64,000 nt of DNA from Shewanella sp. Arc9-LZ (GTDB taxonomy: Bacteria; Pseudomonadota; Gammaproteobacteria; Enterobacterales; Shewanellaceae): contig NZ_CP048031.1 in the NCBI RefSeq assembly GCF_010092445.1, forward strand, positions 2,480,001 to 2,544,000, in the 5' to 3' direction. Shown here piece by piece: positions 45,269 to 53,138 of the stretch. A model generated the notes under the pieces. The model did not search any database. It saw only the letters and a program-made list of their open reading frames with translations, and was not told the origin of the DNA. The position numbers were made by a program, and so were the translations under genes. Within the stretch, counting starts at the first letter, position 1; every line of letters starts with the position of its first letter.

Positions 45269-46303
45269 TTATTTCTCTTGTGCGACAACCTGCAACGCCA
45301 TTTGTGCCAGCGGTTCAACGAACGATCCCACTTTATTAGCATGTTCATTTGATGCATTGCCTTCTGCAGCGCGTTTTGCCACTCCTTGGGCAATCGCCGC
45401 TAAACGAAAGAAACTAAACGCAAGATAAAACACCCAGTTTTCAATCCGTTCAATGCCCATGCGGTGGCAATATAAATCGACATATTCTTGTTCAGTCGGA
45501 ATGCCTAAGCTGCCACGGTCGACGTCTTTTAAACCGTCAATACTGCCCATTCCTGCTGGCATACGTAATTGCATGCATTGATAAGCAAGGTCGGCATATG
45601 GATGACCTAATGTCGATAATTCCCAGTCGAGCAACGCAATAACCTGTGGCTCATCTTTGGCAAACATCATGTTGTCTAATCTAAAGTCGCCATGGACTAA
45701 ACACACTCGGCCATCATCTTCGGGTAAATTATCTTCAAGCCACTGGCTTAGCTGGTCCATCGCGGGTATTTTTTTTAGCTCGGTCAACCGATACTGTGAT
45801 GTCCAGCGAGTTAATTGACGCTCAAAATAATTTCCTGCTTTACCATAATCAGTTAAGCCAACCGCATTCACATCAACACTGTGCAATGCAGCTAATACTC
45901 GGTTCATTTCGTTATACATGGCTGAGCGGCGCTCATTGGTGCCAATCTCAGCTAACGATGCGCTCCAATAAACGGTGCCATCGCAATATTCCATTAAGTA
46001 AAACATCGAACCGATAACAGAGATGTCTTCACACAGATGGAATACTTTTGCGACCGGAACTTCGCTGTCTTTTAATGCATTAAGAACCCGATACTCTCGG
46101 TCAACCGCATGAGCAGACTTTAATAACTTGCCTGAAGGTTGACGGCGTAACACATACACACCCGATTTTGCGGTGACTTTAAACGTTGGATTAGACTGAC
46201 CGCCGGCAAACTTTTCTAAGGTAATCGGGCCTTCAAAACCCTCAACTTGATTTTCTAAGTAAGCAGTCAGCTGTTGATTATTAATTGATAATACTTGGGG
46301 CAT
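45269..46303 (-). CDS. Phosphotransferase (APH fold), ACAD10/11-type acyl-CoA kinase partner
   Basis: A 344-residue aminoglycoside-phosphotransferase-fold kinase. FAGGQSNPTFKVTAKSGVYVLRRQP contains the glycine-rich loop and lysine region; the catalytic HGDFRLDNMMF (Asp about 202) and LLDWELSTLG supply the base and magnesium ligands. The same kinase domain is fused N-terminal to the acyl-CoA dehydrogenase in eukaryotic ACAD10/ACAD11 and forms LvaA in bacterial levulinate pathways. There the kinase phosphorylates a 4-hydroxyacyl-CoA. Here the dehydrogenase is the adjacent upstream gene. Function as a 4-hydroxyacyl-CoA kinase is inference. Confidence 0.87.
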   Translation of the reverse strand: MPQVLSINNQQLTAYLENQVEGFEGPITLEKFAGGQSNPTFKVTAKSGVYVLRRQPSGKLLKSAHAVDREYRVLNALKDSEVPVAKVFHLCEDISVIGSMFYLMEYCDGTVYWSASLAEIGTNERRSAMYNEMNRVLAALHSVDVNAVGLTDYGKAGNYFERQLTRWTSQYRLTELKKIPAMDQLSQWLEDNLPEDDGRVCLVHGDFRLDNMMFAKDEPQVIALLDWELSTLGHPYADLAYQCMQLRMPAGMGSIDGLKDVDRGSLGIPTEQEYVDLYCHRMGIERIENWVFYLAFSFFRLAAIAQGVAKRAAEGNASNEHANKVGSFVEPLAQMALQVVAQEK

Positions 46304-46501
46304 TTAGCAATACTCTTGTTGTTATTCTTAGTCATTAGATTGCAGTCATTGAATCGCAGTTATTAAAATTAGTCAGCTTGAATCAGTGTTTACGATCCAA
46401 TTTTCTGACTCAATGATTGCCATCTGATTGGTGACACGGCATTCAGATTGAAACGCAGTAATGCGTTTCAATCTGTTGCTCAATGTCTGCAACGTATCGA
46501 A

Positions 46502-47713
46502 TTACTCTGCAATCTTTTTCACTAAATCACGGCCTAACTGCATCATATGCACTTGGTCTGGACCATCGGCTAAACGCAAAGTACGTTGTCCAGCCCATGC
46601 GTGTGCTAAGAAGGTGTCTTGACTCACACCCACAGCACCATGGCATTGAATAGCACGGTCAATCACATCAAGTGACATATTCGGCGCGACAATTTTGATC
46701 ATTGCAATCAGTTCTTTGGCGGCTTTATTGCCGTCGGTATCCATTTTTTGCGCCGCTTTTAAGGTCATTAAGCGAGCTTGTTCAATCTGGCAGGCAGATT
46801 TAGCAATGTCTTCACGAACCGACTGTTGCTTGATCATCGGTTGACCAAACACAATACGTTCTCCAACGCGTTTACACATTAAATCTAATGCGCGCTGAGC
46901 GATACCAACTGAACGCATGCAGTGATGAATACGTCCAGGGCCAAGGCGGCCTTGGGCAATTTCAAAACCTTTGCCTTCAGCAACAATAATATTTTCAACC
47001 GGTACGCGGACATTGGTAAACGTCACTTCGCCGTGACCTTCGGGAGCGTCGTTATAACCAAACACTTTCATTGGCCGCACTAACGTCACGCCAGGCGTGT
47101 TCATTGGCACAAGCACTTGTGATTGTTGAATGTAACGATTGCTGTTGGTTGAGTCTGTTTTGCCCATCACAATCATAATTTCGCATTGCTTACGACACGC
47201 GCCACTGATGTAAAACTTGCGGCCATTAATGACATACTCGTCACCATCACGTTCAATGCTTAACTCAATATTAGTCGCATCACTTGAGGCCACCTCAGGT
47301 TCTGTCATCGCAAATGCTGATCGAATTTTGCCTTCCAGCAATGGCTCTAGCCATTGTTTTTTCTGTGCATCATTACCGTATTTAGCCAATACTTCCATAT
47401 TGCCGGTATCGGGTGCCGCACAGTTAAACACTTCAGATGCCCACATCACTTTGCCCATAATTTCAGCCAGTGGTGCATATTCTAAATTGGTCAATCCTGC
47501 ACTGTATTTGCCGTACGCCACAGGCAGAAATAAATTCCACAATCCTTCTGCTTTCGCTTTGGCTTTTAATTCTTCCATTAACGGAGGCGTTGACCAAGGA
47601 TCAAGCTCTACCTGTCGGTGCATTTCGTCTTCAACCGGAAACACGTTCAAATCCATAAAATCGGTTACACGTTTGATTAATGCTTGAACTTTTTCACTGT
47701 ATTCAAAATTCAT
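46502..47713 (-). CDS. Acyl-CoA dehydrogenase, ACAD10/11-like
   Basis: A 403-residue acyl-CoA dehydrogenase whose [13 protein letters not shown] opening, [17 protein letters not shown] (FAD/substrate, about residues 133-149), [16 protein letters not shown] and [33 protein letters not shown] ending follow the ACAD10/11 clade rather than classical FadE. In that clade a phosphorylated 4-hydroxyacyl-CoA is processed, and the matching kinase gene is immediately downstream. AAGGG precedes the ATG. The gap to the kinase gene is 198 bases. Confidence 0.92.
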   Translation of the reverse strand: MNFEYSEKVQALIKRVTDFMDLNVFPVEDEMHRQVELDPWSTPPLMEELKAKAKAEGLWNLFLPVAYGKYSAGLTNLEYAPLAEIMGKVMWASEVFNCAAPDTGNMEVLAKYGNDAQKKQWLEPLLEGKIRSAFAMTEPEVASSDATNIELSIERDGDEYVINGRKFYISGACRKQCEIMIVMGKTDSTNSNRYIQQSQVLVPMNTPGVTLVRPMKVFGYNDAPEGHGEVTFTNVRVPVENIIVAEGKGFEIAQGRLGPGRIHHCMRSVGIAQRALDLMCKRVGERIVFGQPMIKQQSVREDIAKSACQIEQARLMTLKAAQKMDTDGNKAAKELIAMIKIVAPNMSLDVIDRAIQCHGAVGVSQDTFLAHAWAGQRTLRLADGPDQVHMMQLGRDLVKKIAE

Positions 47714-47803
47714 GTTCTACCCTTCTATTGGTCATTACGGTGTAATAGCAGTGCTAGAGTGAGGCTTAATATTTCAATTAAGACTCAAGCAGATCAGCAA
47801 ACG

Positions 47804-48928
47804 TTAACTGAGTGACGTTAATGATTTTTTGTTAAACGGTTTAATCTCCGCGATGGCTTTGTGTTTAATTTTATTGACCCACTGCGGATCGACTAACAAG
47901 GCTCGGCCAACTGCGACTAAATCAAATTCGTCATTATTTAAACGCACTAATAACTCATCAATGCCAGTTGGATTAGACGTGCCAGATAAATCGGCATTGC
48001 CTTCACCAATAAAGTCAGCGTCTAACCCTACATTGCCAACGGTAATGACGGGCTTATTAGTGAGCTTTTTGGTCCAACCTGCTAAGTTAAGATCTGAACC
48101 TTCAAACTCGGGTACCCAGAATCGGCGGGTACTGGCATGAAAAATATCGACGCCAGCATCGCTTAGCAAACCTAAAAAGGTGGCTAACTCTGTAGGGGTT
48201 TGACACAGTTTTGCACTGTAATCTTGTTGTTTCCACTGTGAAAAGCGGAAGATAATCGTAAACGCCTCACCCACTGCGGCGCGAATGGCTTTAACAATTT
48301 CAACGCCAAAGCGAGTTCGATTTTCTAACGGACCACCGTATTGGTCATCACGTTGGTTAGTGCCTTCCCAAAAGAACTGATCCACTAAGTAACCGTGCGC
48401 GCCGTGTACTTCAATGGCATCAAAGCCAATGTTTTTGGCATCTAATGCGGCTTGTGCAAATGAGGCAACCACTTCATCGATATCATCTTGGGTCATCGCA
48501 ACGCCATTTTTTGCACCGGGTTTATATAAACCTGATGGGCTATAGGCTGGTGCTTCTTTATCTGGTCCAATTCCAGGTTTTCTCACTGAACCTACATGCC
48601 AAAGCTGTGGGGCAATTTTTCCACCTGCCGCATGCACTTCATCCACTACGTGTTTCCAACCTGCTAATGCTGCTTCGCCATAAATTGCAGGTACATTTTC
48701 ATAACCGTTGGCCGCTTTATGAGAAATAAACGTCCCTTCGGTGATAATCAATCCCACATCACCTTCAGCACGTCTGCGGTAATATGCTGCAACATCTTTA
48801 TTAGGGACATAATTAGGTGAAAACGCACGGGTCATCGGCGCCATGACGGTTTTATTTTTCAATGACAACGATTTAGTGCTGAATGATTCAAATAACTTAT
48901 CGATACTGGTGTTTTTATCGCTGTTCAT
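47804..48928 (-). CDS. NADH:flavin oxidoreductase, Old Yellow Enzyme family
   Basis: A 374-residue single-domain FMN protein with MAPMTRAFSPN (FMN-binding N-terminus), APQLWHVGS and the active-site EVHGAHGYLVDQFFWEGTNQRDDQYGG, which carries the H-x-x-H type substrate-binding pair. It ends with the typical phosphate-site segment VGRALLVDPQWVNK. The family reduces activated C=C bonds. It lacks the FeS and FAD domains of FadH, so it is not a standard 2,4-dienoyl-CoA reductase, but it may still reduce an enoyl or enone intermediate. Member of the upper operon. Confidence 0.92.
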   Translation of the reverse strand: MNSDKNTSIDKLFESFSTKSLSLKNKTVMAPMTRAFSPNYVPNKDVAAYYRRRAEGDVGLIITEGTFISHKAANGYENVPAIYGEAALAGWKHVVDEVHAAGGKIAPQLWHVGSVRKPGIGPDKEAPAYSPSGLYKPGAKNGVAMTQDDIDEVVASFAQAALDAKNIGFDAIEVHGAHGYLVDQFFWEGTNQRDDQYGGPLENRTRFGVEIVKAIRAAVGEAFTIIFRFSQWKQQDYSAKLCQTPTELATFLGLLSDAGVDIFHASTRRFWVPEFEGSDLNLAGWTKKLTNKPVITVGNVGLDADFIGEGNADLSGTSNPTGIDELLVRLNNDEFDLVAVGRALLVDPQWVNKIKHKAIAEIKPFNKKSLTSLS

Positions 48929-48990
48929 GAGTATTTCCTAGCGTGTTATAGTTTTTATTTATCTGTTTTTTTCTTATACTAATCAATTCA

Positions 48991-49761
48991 TTACCCAATC
49001 AGATAACCGCCGTCAACATTGATGGCGGTACCTGTGGTGTAACTTGATGCGTTAGATGCGAGATACAACACAGTGCCGGCCATTTCGTCTGGTTGAGCAA
49101 CGCGCTTCATTGGCACGTGGTGCATCATTTGCTTCAAAATGGCTGGGTTATCGACTAATGCAGAAGCAAACTTAGTATCAGTTCCACCTGGGAGTAATGC
49201 GTTAACGCGGATATTGAATTGGGCGCATTCTTTTGCGAATGCTTGTGTCATTGAAATAACAGCCGCTTTAGTAATAGAGTAAATACCTTGGAAATCTCCT
49301 GGGATGACGCCATTAACAGACGCCACGTTAATGATTGAACCACCGCCACTGTCTTTCATTAATTTTGCGCCTTTGGTCGACATAAAGAAGTAACCACGAA
49401 TGTTAACGTCGACGGTTTTTTGAAAGGCGATTAAGTCAGTATCAATAATGTGACCAAAATAAGGATTGGCCGCAGCGTTATTCACCAGAATATCTAATTT
49501 GCCATGTTGCTCTGTAATGGCGGCGAAAATCGACTCTATTTGATCCATGTCGCCAATGTGACACGCGATGGCTTGTGCACTGCCGCCGGCTTTAACAATC
49601 TCATCAACCACTATCTGGCAAGCTTCAATTTTTCGACTTGATACAATCACATGAGCACCGTACTGAGCTAATAGTTTGGCAACACTTTCGCCAATACCAC
49701 GACTTGCACCAGTCACTAAGGCAACCTTCCCTGTTAAATCAAACAAATTGACATTGTTCAT
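48991..49761 (-). CDS. SDR family oxidoreductase
   Basis: A 256-residue classical SDR. It has TGASRGIGESVAKLLAQYGAHVIVSSR (cofactor site, about residues 17-42), the unusual NNAAANPYFGHI variant of the NNAG motif, catalytic Ser in VASVNGVIPGDFQG and YSITK (about 162-166). The C-terminus GTAINVDGGYLIG is typical. Commonly found beside ACAD10/11-like genes, where it could oxidise the 3-hydroxyl product. AAAGGA precedes the ATG. Confidence 0.92.
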   Translation of the reverse strand: MNNVNLFDLTGKVALVTGASRGIGESVAKLLAQYGAHVIVSSRKIEACQIVVDEIVKAGGSAQAIACHIGDMDQIESIFAAITEQHGKLDILVNNAAANPYFGHIIDTDLIAFQKTVDVNIRGYFFMSTKGAKLMKDSGGGSIINVASVNGVIPGDFQGIYSITKAAVISMTQAFAKECAQFNIRVNALLPGGTDTKFASALVDNPAILKQMMHHVPMKRVAQPDEMAGTVLYLASNASSYTTGTAINVDGGYLIG

Positions 49762-49815
49762 GTTTTTTCCTTTATATTTTTGATTAATGGTTCAAAGCGC
49801 TAAAGAGCCTCGTGA

Positions 49816-50550
49816 TTACCTAAAGGTTACCCAGTCATCGCCAGCCTGCTCTAAGTGACTGTAGTTATTAAAATAATCAACACTCAACATGTTTTCAGAA
49901 AATAACAGTTTAGTGACACCTGTATTTCTAGCCTGCTGATTCAAGGCTAATGTTTGCTGATCGTTCAATTGTAAAATGTGTTGCACGATTGCTGAAATAG
50001 TCCCTCCTGAAGTAAACACTAAAATGTCTTTTGATTTTTTTGTGTTATTTCCAGCGGTAGTAATCTCACGATTTTTTGCTAATTCTTGTTCAATAATATT
50101 GTGCAGAGCCCGAATACAACGCGCTTTAAATTGTGGCCAACTCTCTTTGTATTCATGATCTTTATCACCAGCAATCCAACGACTGAGTGCTTGAGAAAAT
50201 TCTTTTTGTAGCGTTTTATTCGGTTCATTACGTTGACTAATTTCTAGACTCATTTCTGCAAAGTTTTGCCACTGGTCATTGTACTTTTTTAAAATATCTA
50301 CATGGTCAAACTCATTAAAGCCAGAATGGATAATCATGGGTGTTGATTCACCTTGGTATCCTTTTACAAAGCTGGTTAACGTTTGGCCATGACGCAATAA
50401 ATCACCACTATAAAACTTGCTGGGGATAGCCCTAGCGCGCCAGTACTGACCTAATATTGTCGCTTGCTGGCTACCTTTATCTGACAGTTGATCGTAATCA
50501 GTGCTTCCAAAAGATGCCTGCCCGTGTCGAATCAAATAAATTGCTGCCAT
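49816..50550 (-). CDS. Histidine phosphatase (phosphoglycerate mutase-like) with altered second site
   Basis: A 244-residue protein beginning with the RHG motif (R8-H9-G10 in YLIRHGQASFG), so the phosphohistidine-forming site is present. The second active-site motif, normally SHGG, reads FTSGGTISAI here: serine 181 stands where the catalytic histidine is expected. A disordered Lys/Asn-rich linker precedes it (about 158-175). First gene of the upper catabolic operon, 354 bases from the divergent LysR gene. A phosphatase beside an acyl-CoA kinase and dehydrogenase is suggestive, but activity is uncertain. Confidence 0.87.
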   Translation of the reverse strand: MAAIYLIRHGQASFGSTDYDQLSDKGSQQATILGQYWRARAIPSKFYSGDLLRHGQTLTSFVKGYQGESTPMIIHSGFNEFDHVDILKKYNDQWQNFAEMSLEISQRNEPNKTLQKEFSQALSRWIAGDKDHEYKESWPQFKARCIRALHNIIEQELAKNREITTAGNNTKKSKDILVFTSGGTISAIVQHILQLNDQQTLALNQQARNTGVTKLLFSENMLSVDYFNNYSHLEQAGDDWVTFR

Positions 50551-50755
50551 ATTAGGTCTCTAACTGATTAAAATGATGGTTCAATACAAAAGTAAAAAAT
50601 TAACTCACTGTTTAACTTATTGTTTAGATTGTCGTTAATCTAGGTTTAACAACCTTGAAAGCAATATTGAATTATTTTCGAATATCTGTAGTAGATGTTA
50701 ATAATTAATACTTTTAGCGTATATTTAGCCATTTTTTGTACTGCACCGAATCTAC

Positions 50756-50784
50756 TTGACTATGCTAATAGCAACATCTAAATT
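50756..50784 (+). promoter_or_regulatory. Candidate promoter for the LysR gene
   Basis: TTGACT (50756-50761), a 17-base spacer and TAAATT (50779-50784). It is immediately followed by the shared element (50785-50808), so a bound regulator would sit at or just after the start of transcription, a position typical of autorepression. Confidence 0.55.
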
Positions 50785-50808
50785 GAACAAATGAATAGTT
50801 CTAATACC
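50762..50808 (-). promoter_or_regulatory. Promoter with shared activator element, histidine phosphatase operon
   Basis: On the minus strand: GGTATTAGAACTATTCAT (50808-50791), TTGTTC (50790-50785), 17 bases, TAGCAT (50767-50762). Over the 24 bases of element plus -35 it differs from the MaoC promoter at two positions, and the spacing to the -10 is identical. It overlaps the opposing LysR promoter. Confidence 0.75.
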
Positions 50809-50904
50809 CTACTATTTATAATTTAAATAGTAGATGTTAGATCAAAAATAGCAGATATGAGTTGAGGTGTTATCAACGTACACCGTGAGATCACCGGAGT
50901 GAGT

Positions 50905-51819
50905 ATGAAAATTGATTTGAATTTGTTTGTGGTTTTCGATGCGATTTATTGTGAAGGAAACATAACCAAAGCAGCGTCAGTGCTAAATTTATCGCAACCA
51001 GCAGTGAGTCATTCATTAGGTAAATTGCGCACTCATTTTGATGATGCTTTGTTTATCAGGCAAGGCAATGAAATGCGGCCAACACCGGTGGCAAAGAATG
51101 TCATTGATGACGTGCGCGAAGCATTACATCAACTACAGGTGTGTTTAGTACAATCGCGGCAGTTTGAACCCTTAACCTCACGTAAGAGTTTTTCACTGTC
51201 ATTACATGGCTCGTTAGAACCCTACTATTTACCGATATTGCAGCAAAGTTTGTCGTTAGAGTCTCCGGCAATCAATTTACGCAGTAATAAAAGGGTCAGA
51301 CGAACGGAACTCGAAAACAAACTTGCCAGCGGTGATATTGATTTGGCAATTGATACCCTAATCCCTGTCAGTAATAACATTATGCACATCCAATTAGAAG
51401 TAGACCAACTGGTTGTTGTCGCTCGTAAAAACCACCCAGCTATTACACCAGAACTTGATTTAGATACTTACCTTCGGTTAAATCACGTGCTAGTTTCATC
51501 TCGCTCAACGGGCCCTAGCTTGGAAGATTTTGAACTTTCTCGTATTGGTTTGCATCGTAAAATCTCATTACGTTGCCAGCATGCTTTATCAGCGTGCCAA
51601 GTCATCTTAAATAACGATATGTTGCTCACATTACCCAAAACCGCCGCAGCCATGTATAGCAAGATGCTTGATATTGCTATTTACCCTATGCCAGTGGAAT
51701 TACCTGATATTGGCGTGCATTTATATTGGCATGTTAACGTCGACAAAGAACCGGCTAACAAATGGCTTAGAAACAAAATGATTATTGCGGCAACAAATAC
51801 TCGCATAGAGAAAAATTGA
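50905..51819 (+). CDS. LysR family transcriptional regulator
   Basis: A 304-residue LysR-type regulator: N-terminal winged helix-turn-helix (LFVVFDAIYCEGNITKAASVLNLSQPAVSHSLGKLR, about residues 5-40), then a periplasmic-binding-like ligand domain. A GTG six bases upstream is open, but GGAG is correctly spaced only for ATG 50905. Divergent from the catabolic operon beginning with the histidine phosphatase. It is the natural candidate to bind the element shared by both catabolic promoters and its own promoter. Confidence 0.94.
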   Translation: MKIDLNLFVVFDAIYCEGNITKAASVLNLSQPAVSHSLGKLRTHFDDALFIRQGNEMRPTPVAKNVIDDVREALHQLQVCLVQSRQFEPLTSRKSFSLSLHGSLEPYYLPILQQSLSLESPAINLRSNKRVRRTELENKLASGDIDLAIDTLIPVSNNIMHIQLEVDQLVVVARKNHPAITPELDLDTYLRLNHVLVSSRSTGPSLEDFELSRIGLHRKISLRCQHALSACQVILNNDMLLTLPKTAAAMYSKMLDIAIYPMPVELPDIGVHLYWHVNVDKEPANKWLRNKMIIAATNTRIEKN

Positions 51820-51868
51820 CATTCATATAGGTAATGATTGAGCTTAAATGCCAACTATATTTTTTCAC

Positions 51869-51901
51869 GCAATATATAAGGACATGCCCCTTATATATTG
51901 C
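51869..51901 (+). terminator. Hairpin after the LysR gene
   Basis: Perfect 13-base arms GCAATATATAAGG (51869-51881) and CCTTATATATTGC (51889-51901) with a 7-base loop, 50 bases after the stop. The following U-tract is weak (GTTTAATT), so efficiency is uncertain. Confidence 0.65.
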
Positions 51902-52004
51902 CGTTTAATTAACACTGCAGGTAATTATCCATCAAACTGTGTTCTTGCAGTAAATTGATATGTTCACCTAATAAACCTAAAGACTGTTCAATCAATTTTA
52001 TACA

Positions 52005-53138
52005 CTAAGAGTTGCTGATCCATTGCCTAATATCGACATCGACAACTAAATTTAACAGCTCATTTTTTGACGGTTCATCGAGTTGATTAGTTAATGATAA
52101 ATTGACAACATACAAAATTAATCCCAGAGTATTCACGTTTAATCCAGTGGCATTAAAATCCGGTTTATCTTGCATTAAAATCAGTTCACATAGATCAAGT
52201 GGGTAACCCCAAAGTGTCAAGATATAAACCGTCAAGACAGTCGCATCTGCAAGCATGGTATGAGTGTCATCTGAATCAAAATCAACATGCTCGTTTGTTT
52301 CAGACATTAGCACTAAATGGCCAATACCACTGAGTAAAGCAGCTATAAAAACAACATCTTGCTGCTCAATGCTAAATCCCATCGACTTACTTAACTGACG
52401 ACATAATCGAGAATAATTAAATGACCATTCATTAATTTTTTTATGTGCTTTTTCTGGCACTCTTAAGGCTAATGCTTGATCAACGACCATACTAACAACG
52501 ATCGTTTCAGTCATTTTAAGACCTAAACGTTTTATGGCCTCTTCCAAGCTCACAGTCTTGCGGCTGTAGCCTAAGAAAGCTGAGTTTGCGATTTGTATCA
52601 GCTTGGCAGCGATAACACTTTCCTGGTGAATTATGTCCGCGGCATGAGAGATATCAACTTCTTCATTGGCGAACATAGACTGAATTTGTCTCGCGATATC
52701 TGGTAATGCAAAAAAGTACCCGATACGACCCAGTTTATTTCGTAGAGGTTGTTCTATATCTAGGGTATTTAAGTGTTCTAATGAGCAAAAAACATCATTT
52801 ATGTCTTGTTGTGTAAAAGGTTTTTTCAACACAAAATGGGCAATTTCTGTTACTTTAGACACAACATCCTCGGCGGTGTCACCGGTTAATAACACCCGTA
52901 ATGCCGACGGCATTATTTGAGAAACCTGTTTTAGCAGCTCATCACCATTAATATCTGGCATTAAGTAATCACAAATCACGGTATCGACAATGGCCCCATC
53001 AGGCAAAGCCTGCTGCCAATGAAGTGGATCACTGCATAAATAAAATTGCCAATGTGGTTTGAGACGACTTGCGACTCTATTTAGCGCTTTAAGCATAAAA
53101 ATATCGTCATCAATAAACAGTACAGTTAATGTTTTCAT
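52005..53138 (-). CDS. Response regulator with HDOD output domain
   Basis: A 377-residue protein: receiver domain (about 1-120; acidic pair D11-D12, phosphoacceptor D57 in TVICDYLMPDINGDE), then an HDOD domain (about 135-300; LPDIARQIQSMFANEEVDISHAADIIHQES). HDOD proteins act in signalling without known catalysis. Start overlaps the stop of the EAL regulator gene by 4 bases (ATGA), so translation is coupled. Last gene of the hnoC-hnoB-like operon; its input is probably the same kinase, by inference. Confidence 0.9.
   Translation of the reverse strand: MKTLTVLFIDDDIFMLKALNRVASRLKPHWQFYLCSDPLHWQQALPDGAIVDTVICDYLMPDINGDELLKQVSQIMPSALRVLLTGDTAEDVVSKVTEIAHFVLKKPFTQQDINDVFCSLEHLNTLDIEQPLRNKLGRIGYFFALPDIARQIQSMFANEEVDISHAADIIHQESVIAAKLIQIANSAFLGYSRKTVSLEEAIKRLGLKMTETIVVSMVVDQALALRVPEKAHKKINEWSFNYSRLCRQLSKSMGFSIEQQDVVFIAALLSGIGHLVLMSETNEHVDFDSDDTHTMLADATVLTVYILTLWGYPLDLCELILMQDKPDFNATGLNVNTLGLILYVVNLSLTNQLDEPSKNELLNLVVDVDIRQWISNS

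Larger units (their letters stand above)
50689..50839. repeat. 12-bp direct repeats in the LysR/phosphatase intergenic region
   Basis: TAGTAGATGTTA occurs at 50689-50700 and 50828-50839, one on each side of the promoter element. Together with AATAGT/ACTATT half-site-like words at 50794, 50811 and 50826 they could be additional LysR contact sites. Confidence 0.6.

Noticed and set aside
47804..48928. FadH-type 2,4-dienoyl-CoA reductase
   Set aside because: At 374 residues it lacks the FeS and FAD/NADPH domains of FadH; it is only a single-domain Old Yellow Enzyme family member.
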